Origin: Umezawaea endophytica | Lineage (GTDB): Bacteria; Actinomycetota; Actinomycetes; Mycobacteriales; Pseudonocardiaceae | Length of the DNA: 64,000 nt | Assembly (NCBI RefSeq): GCF_025061645.1 | Contig: NZ_JANYMP010000014.1 | Coordinates: 141,737 to 205,736 of the forward strand | Direction: 5' to 3' | Part shown: positions 44,840 through 52,919 of the stretch, in pieces | How positions within the stretch are numbered: position 1 is the first letter of the stretch | Layout of the letters: each line of letters begins with the position of its first letter | Notes under the pieces: generated by a model | Seen by the model: only the letters and a program-made list of their open reading frames with translations | Database searches by the model: none | Told to the model about the DNA's origin: nothing | Translations under genes and position numbers: made by a program

Positions 44840-45811
44840 ATGACTTCCCTGATCACCACGGCTTTCACCGCGCGGAGCACCGCCGACGAGGTGGTGGAGG
44901 GGATCGACCTGTCCGGCGTGCGCGCCGTCGTCACCGGCGCGTCCTCCGGCATCGGCGTCGAGACCGCCCGGTCGCTGGCCCGAGCGCGGGCCGACGTCAC
45001 CCTCGCGGTGCGCGACCCGGAGGCGGGCGCTCGCGTCGCGCGGGACCTGGCGGAGACGACCGGCAACCACGCGGTCCACGTCGCGCACCTGGACCTCGCC
45101 GACCGCGGCAGCGTCGACCGGTTCCTGGCCGACCACGACGGCCCCTTGCACCTGCTGATCACCAACGCGGGCATCATGGCCACGCCCGAGACGCGCACCG
45201 CGGAGGGCTGGGAACTCCAGTTCGCCACCAACCACCTCGGGCACTTCGCCCTCGCGCTCGGCCTGCACGACGCCCTCGCCGCGGGCGCCGCCGAGCGGGG
45301 CGGCGCCCGCGTCGTCGCGCTCAGCTCCGCCGCCCACATGGTCGCGCCGGTCGACTTCGACGACCTCCACTTCCGCGAGCGCCCCTACGACCCGATGGTC
45401 GCCTACGGCCAGTCCAAGACCGCCGCGGTCCTGTTCGCGGTGGAGGCCACCCGCCGGTGGGCGGCCGACGGGATCATCGCCAACGCCGTCAACCCCGGCG
45501 GTGTCGCCACCGGGCTCCAGAAGCACTTCACCCAGGAGGTCCACGACCAGTTCGACCGCTTCGAGGCCGAGGGCGTCTTCACCTACAAGACCCCGCAGCA
45601 GGGCGCGGCCACCACGATGGTCGCCGCGGTCGCGCCGGAGTTCGCGAACACCGGCGGCCACTACCTCGACGACGGCCGCGAAGCCGCCACCGTCCCCGAC
45701 GACGCCAAGCCCGACGAGCACCCCCACGGCGTCAAGCGCTGGGCACTCGACCCGGTCGCGGCCGAGAAGCTGTGGACGGTCTCGCTCGACCTGCTCGACA
45801 AGACCGCCTGA
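44840..45811 (+). CDS. Short-chain dehydrogenase/reductase
   Basis: A 323-residue classical/extended SDR similar to the retinol dehydrogenase/WW-domain oxidoreductase-like group. The cofactor motif is VTGASSGIGVETA (about 31-43), the NNAG-equivalent is ITNAGIMATP, and the catalytic Ser and Tyr-x-x-x-Lys are in LSSAAHM and YGQSKTA. The substrate is unknown. ATG with GGAGG upstream. Control by the divergent TetR gene is indicated by the two repeats. Confidence 0.85.
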   Translation: MTSLITTAFTARSTADEVVEGIDLSGVRAVVTGASSGIGVETARSLARARADVTLAVRDPEAGARVARDLAETTGNHAVHVAHLDLADRGSVDRFLADHDGPLHLLITNAGIMATPETRTAEGWELQFATNHLGHFALALGLHDALAAGAAERGGARVVALSSAAHMVAPVDFDDLHFRERPYDPMVAYGQSKTAAVLFAVEATRRWAADGIIANAVNPGGVATGLQKHFTQEVHDQFDRFEAEGVFTYKTPQQGAATTMVAAVAPEFANTGGHYLDDGREAATVPDDAKPDEHPHGVKRWALDPVAAEKLWTVSLDLLDKTA

Positions 45812-45857
45812 CGCCCGTTCCGATTCACCAGCCACCGCCGGTTGGTAACTTCGATCG

Positions 45858-46199
45858 GTGACCTCACGGAACTTCGAGATCTGCGTCGACGCGAACGACC
45901 CCGACCTGCTGCGTCCGTTCTGGCGCACGGCGTTGGGTTACGTCGACGAGCGAACCCCCGAAGGCGCGCTCGACCTCGTCGATCCTCAGGGCAACCGGCC
46001 GACGGTGTGGTTCCAGACCGTTCCGGAGACCAAGACCGCCAAGAACCGCCTGCACCTGGACATCCGGGTCACGCCGGAGGAACGCGATCGGATCGCCGCC
46101 GAACTGGTCGCCCTCGGCGGGACCGTCGTGGCGGTGCACGCCCGGTTCACCACGCTGACCGATCCCGAGGGCAACGAACTGTGCCTCACGGCGCACTGA
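45858..46199 (+). CDS. VOC-family (glyoxalase-like) protein
   Basis: A 113-residue single-domain vicinal-oxygen-chelate protein. Strands NFEICVDANDPDLLRPFW and RLHLDIRV, and the terminal FTTLTDPEGNELCLTAH, show the beta-alpha-beta-beta-beta repeat. Members act as glyoxalase-like enzymes or small-molecule binding proteins; no catalytic role can be assigned. GTG start 46 bases after the dehydrogenase stop, probably read through from it. Confidence 0.78.
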   Translation: MTSRNFEICVDANDPDLLRPFWRTALGYVDERTPEGALDLVDPQGNRPTVWFQTVPETKTAKNRLHLDIRVTPEERDRIAAELVALGGTVVAVHARFTTLTDPEGNELCLTAH

Positions 46200-46309
46200 C
46201 CACCCCGCCAAGCTCCACCACGGGTCGTTGCCAGCCGTCCGACGCCTGCTCCGGTGCAGGATCTCCCGCAGCCCGTCGAAAGCTCATTTCATTCAACACT
46301 GAAGCAATA

Positions 46310-46341
46310 GTGGTGGCCGGTCCCCCAGGGCTGGCCACCAC
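46310..46341. terminator. Hairpin between convergent genes
   Basis: Perfect nine-base arms GTGGTGGCC (46310-46318) and GGCCACCAC (46333-46341) around a 14-base loop. It lies immediately after the stop of the leftward small gene and downstream of the VOC gene; it could terminate both. Confidence 0.7.
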
Positions 46342-46343
46342 GA

Positions 46344-46637
46344 TCACTTGACCAGCGCCACCCTCATCGCCACGCCGTTCTGCCTGCCCGCGTCGATGTC
46401 GTAGTCGACGGACACGGTCAGGTTGTTGGCGAACGCGTCGCGCAGCAGGTCGAGCATCCCCTGCCGCGCCACGCGGTTGCCGTCGTTGCGGAGCTGGAAG
46501 CCCATCGCTCGCGCGGGCTCGGTGTTGATCTTCAGGACCGCCTCGGTGTCGATGAAGTCGGCGGGGGGACCGAACCCCGTGCCGACGTCGTGCACGCGCA
46601 GGAAGGTCAGCTTCCCGGTGGTGTTCAGCCGTGCCAT
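46344..46637 (-). CDS. Small protein duplicated from the M64 peptidase C-terminal domain
   Basis: A 97-residue protein that is plainly a paralogue of the C-terminal about 95 residues of the upstream peptidase. Both contain TFLRVHDVGTGFGPP, a DF(I/L)D turn, a GFQLR strand and a GMLD-LR helix in the same order. The family is not known to me. ATG start with GGAGAGTGAC-type ribosome site. It is the last gene of a three-gene leftward cassette, 18 bases after the peptidase. Confidence 0.75.
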   Translation of the reverse strand: MARLNTTGKLTFLRVHDVGTGFGPPADFIDTEAVLKINTEPARAMGFQLRNDGNRVARQGMLDLLRDAFANNLTVSVDYDIDAGRQNGVAMRVALVK

Positions 46638-46655
46638 GTCACTCTCCTTCTGGCT

Positions 46656-47819
46656 TCACGGGAGGTCGGCGACCCGGACGAGGACGCCGTTGTCGATGCC
46701 GGTGCGCCGGTAGTCGACGCGGACCGGGCTGTTGCGGTCGAACGCCGTGCGCAGGGTGTCGAGCATCCCCTTGCGCACGACCTCGGTCGTGCCCTCGCGG
46801 AGCTGGAACCCGAACGCGCGGCCGGGTTCGGTGTCGAGCTGGACGACGACCTCGACGTCCAGGAAGTCCGACGGCGGCCCGAACCCGGTGCCGACGTCGT
46901 GCACCCGCAGGAACGTCACCCTGCCGGTGGTCTCCACGACGCTCGGCAGGAACGGGTTGAGGACCTGGCGGATCCGGCGCGCGCACACCGCGCAGAACTC
47001 CTGGTCCACGAACCTCATCCGGCAGGTGAACTGCGGCCGAAAGGCACCGCAGTGGAAGTGGTCGGCGCCTTCGTACGCGCCGACCGCGCTCGCGGGTACA
47101 CCGGCGGGCGGCCCGGTCCGGGGATCGCACTTCGTGCAATCCGGGTTCGTCGTGGTGGGCAGCGGCGTGGCCGACGCGACCAGCTCGCGCCACTTGAGCG
47201 TCGCCCGGTCGGCGTTCGTGGTCACGTTGGGCTGGGCAGGCTCACCCGGTGGGTGGCGGTTGTGGTCGTCCTCCAGACCGCAACCCTGGAGGTACTCGTA
47301 CTCGTCGGCGAGCCCGAAAGCGCTGTGCCCCAACTCGTGCAGCGCGACCTGGTTCGAGTCCGACGCCTGGGAGAAGACCGCCACCTCACCGCCGGAACCG
47401 CCGCGCTTGGTCGAGTTCACCGACACCACGATCTTGTGCCACTGCGGCACCTGCGCGGTGGCGACCGCCATCGCCGTGGCGTCGTCGACGACCAGCAGCC
47501 GGTCGAGGCCGTTGGCGCAGAACGTGCCGTCGAGGTAGGTCGCCGCCACCGCACCCGTGCCGCCGCAGGTCGTCGGGTCGTCGGCTCCGCTGTCGGTCGA
47601 CACGACGTCGACCCGGAACACGTTGATCGCCTGCCGCAGCGACGAGAACGGCACCGAGCCCAACAGCCCGTCGGTGAACGACTTCACGTCCGTGGCGTAG
47701 TCCGCCAGTTCGGTCTCGCGGTACCCGTCGCCGAGCACCACCAGGTTCCAGCGGGACGCCGGGTCACCCGCGTCCACGATCTTGGTGGTCCCGACGACCC
47801 TGCCGTCCGAGGTCGTCAC
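46656..47819 (-). CDS. M64-family metallopeptidase with appended beta-domain
   Basis: A 387-residue protein. The N-terminal about 290 residues are an IgA-peptidase M64-type metalloprotease, with SRWNLVVLGDGYRETELADY at 22-41 and the zinc motif HELGHSAFGLADEYEY (His161, Glu162, His165, Asp172). Several paired cysteines follow (NPDCTKCD, FHCGAF, FTCRM, FCAVC). The last about 95 residues form a separate domain shared with the next gene. No signal peptide is visible, so it is either cytoplasmic or exported by a non-classical route. GTG start overlaps the upstream stop (GTGA). Confidence 0.82.
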   Translation of the reverse strand: MTTSDGRVVGTTKIVDAGDPASRWNLVVLGDGYRETELADYATDVKSFTDGLLGSVPFSSLRQAINVFRVDVVSTDSGADDPTTCGGTGAVAATYLDGTFCANGLDRLLVVDDATAMAVATAQVPQWHKIVVSVNSTKRGGSGGEVAVFSQASDSNQVALHELGHSAFGLADEYEYLQGCGLEDDHNRHPPGEPAQPNVTTNADRATLKWRELVASATPLPTTTNPDCTKCDPRTGPPAGVPASAVGAYEGADHFHCGAFRPQFTCRMRFVDQEFCAVCARRIRQVLNPFLPSVVETTGRVTFLRVHDVGTGFGPPSDFLDVEVVVQLDTEPGRAFGFQLREGTTEVVRKGMLDTLRTAFDRNSPVRVDYRRTGIDNGVLVRVADLP

Positions 47820-48235
47820 GACCCACCTCCCCCGCCGAGCGGGAACCTGGCCAGTTCCGTCGCGCCCTCCGCCCGCGCCGTGCTCCCGACGCCGCTCAGG
47901 AACGACAGGTGGTCCGCTTCGGCGAAACCCGGTACCAGCACGGCGAAACCGCCCCGCCGCCCGGTCACGCGGGTCCGCCGCAGCGACGGTCCGGAGTCGT
48001 CCGCGAGCACCTCGACGGTCTCCTCCAGCGGCCCGGTCAGCACCCGCCGGTGCAGCGGGCGACCGTCCGCGTCCCGCACCTCGACCCACACGCCGAGGTG
48101 GTCGTCGTACCCGTCGAGCTGGTCGGTCGGCGGCACCAGCGCGTCGACGGCCTCGCTCGACACCAGCCGCACCTCGCGGCCCTCGTACTCGAAGATGAGC
48201 CGCACCGCCCGCGGCTTGGGTTCGCTCAACGCCAT
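47816..48235 (-). CDS. Unknown protein preceding the M64 peptidase
   Basis: A 139-residue protein I do not recognise, beta-rich by appearance (RLIFEYEGREVRLVSSEAVD, LGVWVEVRDADGRPLHRRVL, GGFAVLVPGFAEADHLSFL) and ending in a Gly-rich tail. ATG with GGAGAGGGGA upstream. Its stop overlaps the peptidase start, so the two are translationally coupled; it may be a partner, inhibitor or substrate-presenting subunit of the peptidase. That role is inference from coupling only. Confidence 0.72.
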   Translation of the reverse strand: MALSEPKPRAVRLIFEYEGREVRLVSSEAVDALVPPTDQLDGYDDHLGVWVEVRDADGRPLHRRVLTGPLEETVEVLADDSGPSLRRTRVTGRRGGFAVLVPGFAEADHLSFLSGVGSTARAEGATELARFPLGGGGGS

Positions 48236-48300
48236 GGGGTTCCCCTCTCCTGTTCCTCACCCCTCTCGGCGTTCCACCCCCGTTCCAGCGAGTTCCACGG

Positions 48301-49293
48301 TCACAGCACGAAGCCCTCCGGGAACGGGTCGGTCGGGTCGAGCAGGTACTGGGCGGTGCCGGTGATCCACGCGCGGCCAGTGACGGTGGGGATGACGGTG
48401 TCGCCGTCGCCCGCGCGGACGAGCCTGCCGGTGAACCTGGTGCCCAGCAGGGACTCGTTGACGAAGTCCACGCCGAAGCCCAGTTCGCCGCGCGCGTGGA
48501 GCTGGGCGAGGCGGGCGGACGTGCCGGTGCCGCAGGGGGAGCGGTCGAACCAGCCGGGGTGGATGGCCATCGCGTTGCGCGAGTCGCTGCCGTTCACGCC
48601 GGGCGCGGTGAACTGCACGTGCTTGCAGCCCGAGATCGCCGGGTCGACCGGGTGCACGGGCCGGTCGGTGGCGTCGATCGCGGCCATGATGTCCAGCCCG
48701 GCGGCCAACATCCGGTCCTTCTCGGCCCGGTCGAACGGGATCCCGAGGTCGGCCAGGGGCAGGATCGCGTAGAAGTTGCCGCCGTACGCCATGTCGTAGC
48801 GGACGGTCCCCAGGCCGGGCACCTCCACGGTCGCGTCCAGCGCGGCCGCGAACGACGGCACGTTCTCGATGGTCACCGACTCGGCCCGACCGTCGCGCAC
48901 GGCCACCCGCGCCTCGACCAGTCCGGCCGGGGTGTCCAGGCGCACCAGGGTTTCCGGCTCGGTGACGGTCACCATGCCGGTCTCCACCAGCACCGTCGCC
49001 ACTCCGATCGTGCCGTGCCCGCACATCGGCAGGCACCCGGACACCTCGATGTAGAGGACGCCCCAGTCGGCGTCCGGGCGGGTCGGCGGCTGGAGGATCG
49101 CGCCGCTCATCGCGGGGTGGCCGCGCGGCTCGTTGACCAGGAACCTCCGCAGGTGGTCGAGGTGCTCGACGAAGTGCAGCCGCCGCGCGGCCATGGTGTC
49201 GCCGGGGATCACGCCCACGCCGCCGGTGATCACCCGCGTGGGCATGCCCTCGGTGTGTGAGTCGACGGCGGTCAGGCAGCGGGTGGAGCGCAC
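48301..49293 (-). CDS. 4-hydroxyproline 2-epimerase (proline racemase family)
   Basis: A 330-residue proline racemase-family protein. The two catalytic cysteines are Cys91 in PMCGHGTIG and the Cys of SPCGTGTSA near residue 250. A Cys-Cys pair with these neighbours in an operon with a D-hydroxyproline dehydrogenase indicates conversion of trans-4-hydroxy-L-proline to cis-4-hydroxy-D-proline, the first catabolic step. GTG start with GGGGGAG upstream, two bases after the previous stop. Last gene of the operon. Confidence 0.87.
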   Translation of the reverse strand: MRSTRCLTAVDSHTEGMPTRVITGGVGVIPGDTMAARRLHFVEHLDHLRRFLVNEPRGHPAMSGAILQPPTRPDADWGVLYIEVSGCLPMCGHGTIGVATVLVETGMVTVTEPETLVRLDTPAGLVEARVAVRDGRAESVTIENVPSFAAALDATVEVPGLGTVRYDMAYGGNFYAILPLADLGIPFDRAEKDRMLAAGLDIMAAIDATDRPVHPVDPAISGCKHVQFTAPGVNGSDSRNAMAIHPGWFDRSPCGTGTSARLAQLHARGELGFGVDFVNESLLGTRFTGRLVRAGDGDTVIPTVTGRAWITGTAQYLLDPTDPFPEGFVL

Positions 49294-49294
49294 G

Positions 49295-50203
49295 TCACTC
49301 CCCCTTCAGGTGGTCGAACGCCCGGCGCAGGTCCGCGTCGAGCACCTCGAGCTGGGCGTCCGACAGCGGTCCGCGCGGCGGCCTGCACGGACCCCCGAAG
49401 CGCCCGGCCGCGTCCATGCCGCGCTTGATGGCCTGCACGAACTCCGTGCGCGAGTCCCAGCGGAACGCCGCGACCAGCGGCTCGTAGAGCGCCCGCGCCT
49501 CCTCCACCTCCCCGGCGCGCGCCAGTTCGTAGAGCCGGGCGGACTCGGCCGGGAACACGTTGGGGAACCCGGCGAACCACCCGGTCGCGCCCATCAGCAG
49601 CGACTCCAGCACCACGTCGTCCGCGCCCGCGACCACGGTCAGCCCCGGCGCGCGTTCGCGGATCTCCAGCACCCGCCGCACGTCGCCGGAGAACTCCTTC
49701 ACCGCCTCCACGTTGTCGATGGCGGCGATCTCGGCGAGCAGGTCGGGGGTCAGGTCGACCTTGGTGTCGAAGGGGTTGTTGTAGACCATCACCGGCAGCC
49801 CGACCGCGGCCACCTCGGTGAAGTGGGCGACGACCTCGCGCGGGTTCGCCCGGTACATCGTGGGTGGCAGGCACAGCACGCCGTCCGCGCCGTCCTCGGC
49901 CGCCAGTTCGGCCCAGTGCCTGGCCTGGTGCGAGCCGGGCCCGTGCACGCCGACCACGACCACGGCGTCCGAGCCGACGGCGGCCACGGCCGTCCGCACG
50001 ACCGAGCGGCGTTCGGCGTCGGTGAGCGACGAGTACTCCCCCAGCGAGCCGTTCGGGCCGACGCCGCGGCAGCCGTTGTCGACCACCCACCGGCAGTGCT
50101 CCGCGTAGCGGTCCAGGTCGGGCCTCAGCCCGGCGGGCGCGCTCGGGTCCTCGGCGTAGGGCAGCGCGGTCGCCACGATCACGCCGTCGAGACGTTCGGT
50201 CAC
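49295..50203 (-). CDS. DapA-family 1-pyrroline-4-hydroxy-2-carboxylate deaminase
   Basis: A 302-residue TIM-barrel protein of the dihydrodipicolinate synthase family. The Schiff-base Lys is in NVEAVKEFSGD (about residue 165), with the Tyr motif MVYNNPFDTK and the pyruvate-type loop GPNGSLGEYSSL. In hydroxyproline operons this family deaminates and dehydrates pyrroline-4-hydroxy-2-carboxylate to 2-oxoglutarate semialdehyde. GTG overlaps the stop of the upstream oxidoreductase. The specific reaction is assigned from operon context. Confidence 0.83.
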   Translation of the reverse strand: MTERLDGVIVATALPYAEDPSAPAGLRPDLDRYAEHCRWVVDNGCRGVGPNGSLGEYSSLTDAERRSVVRTAVAAVGSDAVVVVGVHGPGSHQARHWAELAAEDGADGVLCLPPTMYRANPREVVAHFTEVAAVGLPVMVYNNPFDTKVDLTPDLLAEIAAIDNVEAVKEFSGDVRRVLEIRERAPGLTVVAGADDVVLESLLMGATGWFAGFPNVFPAESARLYELARAGEVEEARALYEPLVAAFRWDSRTEFVQAIKRGMDAAGRFGGPCRPPRGPLSDAQLEVLDADLRRAFDHLKGE

Positions 50204-51468
50204 GGGTCCTCCTCGGGGTGCTGGGCGAGTTCGCCGAGCCTCAACGGCGTGGCGAACGGTCTGCGGTGGAACGCGTCGGCGTCGGGCAGCGGGTGCCCGA
50301 GCCGGGCCGCGGCCAGGTCGGCGACCTCCCGGCCGCACGTCCGGCCCTGGCACGGGCCCAGTCCGGCGCGGCTGACGAGCTTGAGCGTGCGGCCGTCGGC
50401 GGCGCCCCGGTCCAGGGCGGCGTGCAGGTCGCCCACGGTGACCTCCTCGCACCGGCACAGCAGCGTGTCGGGGGTGAGCCAGCCGTGGCGGCCGGTCGGC
50501 ACGGGGTGGGCGGCGGCGAGGGCCGCGGCGAACCGCCTGCCCCGCCGGATGGCCCGCAGGGCGGCGATCGGCGGGTCCGGCGCGCGGGCGGCGGCCGCCC
50601 CGGCGACCTCGCCCTCGGCCGCCGCGAGGTCCGCGCCGCCGATACCGGTGATCTCCCCCGCCGCGTACACGCCGCGAACGGACGTGGCGCCGACCGCGTC
50701 GACCCGCACGAAGCCGTCCACGAGGTCGCAGCCCAGGCCCACGGCCAGGTCCAGGCGCGGGGTGAAGCCGTGGCCGACGCACACCGCGTCCACGGCCACC
50801 CGCACGCCGTCGCACACCGTCCAGTCCGGTCGGAGGCGGGCCACGGTCACCGACGTGACCCGGTCGTCCCCGTGCGCGGCGACCACGGCGGTCCGCAGGC
50901 GCACCCGGCCCAGCAGCCGGGCGTAGCGCGCGAGTTCGGGTAGCTTCTGCGGCACGGCCAGTGGATGCCGTGCCCAGCCGGTCACCCCGTTGGCCTCCAG
51001 CACGGTGACGGTCGCGCCGACGTCCAGCAGCGACGAGGCGACGGGCAGCAGGAACGGGCCGGTGCCGGACACGACGACCCGCCTCCCGACCGCCACGCCG
51101 TGCCCCTTGGCCAACGCCTGCGCCGCGCCCGCCGTGTAGACGCCGGGCAGGTCCCAGCCGGGGAACGGCACCACCCGGTCGTGAGCGCCCGTCGCGAGCA
51201 CCACGGCGTCGGCGTCGAGCACCCGCCCGGTCCGGTGTGGACTGTCGGCCGGACCGGTGCGGACGTGCAGCCGCAGGCCTTCCGCCGCCCACGCGGTGCT
51301 CTCCGGCAGGTGGCGCACGCGCGGATCGGCGCGCTGGGCGGTGCCCCGGTGGTACTGGCCGCCGAGCTGCCTCTCGGAGTCCACCAGCACGACCTCGGCG
51401 CCCGCCCGCGCCGCGGCGTCGGCGGCGGCGAGTCCGGCGGGCCCTCCCCCGACCACGACGACCCTCAT
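50200..51468 (-). CDS. D-hydroxyproline dehydrogenase, FAD/NAD-type subunit
   Basis: A 422-residue pyridine-nucleotide-disulfide-type oxidoreductase (HcnB-like). The FAD motif is VVVVGGGPAGLAAADAAARA at residues 3-22, a second dinucleotide motif VVVSGTGPFLLPVASSL is central, and a BFD-like [2Fe-2S] tail carries LLCRCEEVTVGDL and GPCQGRTCGREV. It forms one part of a three-component dehydrogenase with the 85-residue ferredoxin-like protein and the DadA-like flavoprotein. ATG overlaps the upstream stop by four bases. Confidence 0.85.
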   Translation of the reverse strand: MRVVVVGGGPAGLAAADAAARAGAEVVLVDSERQLGGQYHRGTAQRADPRVRHLPESTAWAAEGLRLHVRTGPADSPHRTGRVLDADAVVLATGAHDRVVPFPGWDLPGVYTAGAAQALAKGHGVAVGRRVVVSGTGPFLLPVASSLLDVGATVTVLEANGVTGWARHPLAVPQKLPELARYARLLGRVRLRTAVVAAHGDDRVTSVTVARLRPDWTVCDGVRVAVDAVCVGHGFTPRLDLAVGLGCDLVDGFVRVDAVGATSVRGVYAAGEITGIGGADLAAAEGEVAGAAAARAPDPPIAALRAIRRGRRFAAALAAAHPVPTGRHGWLTPDTLLCRCEEVTVGDLHAALDRGAADGRTLKLVSRAGLGPCQGRTCGREVADLAAARLGHPLPDADAFHRRPFATPLRLGELAQHPEEDP

Positions 51469-51722
51469 CCCGGCAGCTCCGCCCCGCGCTGCGAGCGCAC
51501 GACGTCACCGTCGGCGGGAACCCGTTGGCACGCCCGGACGTCCGGCACGCCGTTGACGACGACCAGGCAGTCGAAGCACACGCCGATCCCGCAGAACACC
51601 CCGCGCGGCCTGCCACCGGCGCGGGTCGTCCGCCACGACACCCGGCCCGCGGCGATCAGCGCGGCGGCGATCGTCCGCCCCTCCGGCACGTCGAACGGCT
51701 CGCCGTCCACGGTGATCCTCAC
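51465..51722 (-). CDS. D-hydroxyproline dehydrogenase, [2Fe-2S] subunit
   Basis: An 85-residue HcnA-like ferredoxin-domain protein. The cluster cysteines are in VFCGIGVCFDCLV, with a fourth in VRACQRV. It bridges electron flow between the two flavoprotein subunits. GTG overlaps the stop of the upstream DadA-like gene, and its stop overlaps the next ATG. Too short to carry other domains. Confidence 0.87.
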   Translation of the reverse strand: MRITVDGEPFDVPEGRTIAAALIAAGRVSWRTTRAGGRPRGVFCGIGVCFDCLVVVNGVPDVRACQRVPADGDVVRSQRGAELPG

Positions 51723-52858
51723 GCGCACACCCCCGGTCGGTCCACTCGGAACGGTCGCGCGTCCACGTGCGGCTCGACGCCCGTGACCAGTTCGGCCAGC
51801 AGGCGTCCGGTGGCCGCCGCCAGCCCGATGCCCGCGCCCTCGTGACCGGTGGCGTGCCACAGGCCCGGACAGCGCGGATCGGGCCCGATGACCGGCAGGT
51901 GGTCGGGCGCGTATGGCCGGAACCCGCCGTAGGCGCGCAGGACCTGGACGTCGGCCAGCACCGGGAACAGCCCGACCGCGCGGCGGGCGAGCGCGCGGGG
52001 CACCTCGACCCGCAGCGAGGCGTCGAAGCCGACCCGTTCGCGGCTCGAACCGATGAGCACGGTGCCTCCCGCCGTCGACTCGACCACCGTGGACACCTGG
52101 AGGTCCGCGTCACCGCTGGCGACCGCGCCCACGTAATCGGCGTCGTACACCTTGTGCCGCACGGTGCCCGGCGGCAGCGGGGCCGTCACGAGGATGACGC
52201 CCCGGCGCGGGAGCACGGTGATCGGCGCGCCGAACGCCGTGGACACCTCGCCGGACCACGGGCCGCAGGCGATCACCACGGCCCCGCACGGCACGTCGCC
52301 GTCGTCGGTCCGGACGGCCGCGACCGCGCCGTTCGCCAGTCGCACCCCGAGCGCCCGCACGCCGGGCCTCAGCGTGCCGCCTCTGCGGCGGACGGCGGCG
52401 AGCAGCGCCTTCGTCACGAGCACCGGCTGGAGCTGGGCGTCCTGCGGGTAGTGGACGGCCGCGACGACGGCGCGCGTGAGGTGCGGTTCGAGGTCGAACG
52501 CCTCGGCCGGGGTGATCGGCCGCGCGTCCACGCCCGCCGCCCGCTGGGCCTCGGCGAAGGCCGTCAACGCGGTGTCGCCGGTGGCGACGACCAGACCGCC
52601 CTTGGGGTCCCACTCCACGTCCGCGCCGAGTTCGGCGAGCAGGTCGGGCCAGCGGCCCAGCGAGGCGAGCGCGAGGTCGAGTTCGGGGCCTGGTTCCTTG
52701 TCGGAGACCAGGACGTTGCCCTCTCCCGCGGCGGACGTGCCCGCGCCGAGCGGGCCGCGGTCCAGCACGGTCACCCGGAGTCCGGCCGCGCTCAGCGCCT
52801 CGGCGCACGCCGCGCCGATGACGCCCGCGCCGACCACCACCACGTCCGGGTACCGCAC
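51719..52858 (-). CDS. D-hydroxyproline dehydrogenase, DadA-like catalytic subunit
   Basis: A 379-residue FAD-dependent amine oxidase/dehydrogenase of the DadA/glycine-oxidase family. The N-terminal FAD motif is VVVVGAGVIGAACAEALSAA and the C-terminal flavin loop is WHATGHEGAGIGLAAATGRL. It should oxidise cis-4-hydroxy-D-proline to the pyrroline. GTG 52858 is chosen because GGAG precedes it at eight bases; GTG 52864 is too close to that site. First structural gene after the regulator, with an inverted repeat directly upstream. Confidence 0.85.
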   Translation of the reverse strand: MRYPDVVVVGAGVIGAACAEALSAAGLRVTVLDRGPLGAGTSAAGEGNVLVSDKEPGPELDLALASLGRWPDLLAELGADVEWDPKGGLVVATGDTALTAFAEAQRAAGVDARPITPAEAFDLEPHLTRAVVAAVHYPQDAQLQPVLVTKALLAAVRRRGGTLRPGVRALGVRLANGAVAAVRTDDGDVPCGAVVIACGPWSGEVSTAFGAPITVLPRRGVILVTAPLPPGTVRHKVYDADYVGAVASGDADLQVSTVVESTAGGTVLIGSSRERVGFDASLRVEVPRALARRAVGLFPVLADVQVLRAYGGFRPYAPDHLPVIGPDPRCPGLWHATGHEGAGIGLAAATGRLLAELVTGVEPHVDARPFRVDRPGVCA

Positions 52859-52868
52859 TCGCACTCCA

Positions 52869-52890
52869 ATCGTTCATTGAAGTGAACGAT
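52869..52890. promoter_or_regulatory. Inverted repeat upstream of the hydroxyproline genes
   Basis: Perfect eight-base arms ATCGTTCA (52869-52876) and TGAACGAT (52883-52890) flank six bases. It lies ten bases upstream of the catalytic subunit start, in the gap after the regulator gene, and is a good candidate operator for the XRE-cupin regulator. Confidence 0.65.
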
Positions 52891-52891
52891 C

Positions 52892-52905
52892 CGAGCCTAG
52901 GCTCG
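52892..52905. repeat. Perfect 14-bp palindrome CGAGCCTAGGCTCG
   Basis: A loopless 14-base palindrome immediately beside the inverted repeat and 14 bases after the regulator stop. It could be a second protein-binding site; it is a poor terminator because it has no loop or T-run. Confidence 0.5.
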
Positions 52906-52919
52906 CGGCGGGACCGGGG

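Noticed and set aside
52869..52890. Reading the hydroxyproline inverted repeat as a KstR site
   Set aside because: It contains GTTCA/TGAAC halves but not the AACnnGTT core spacing, and it lies in an unrelated operon.
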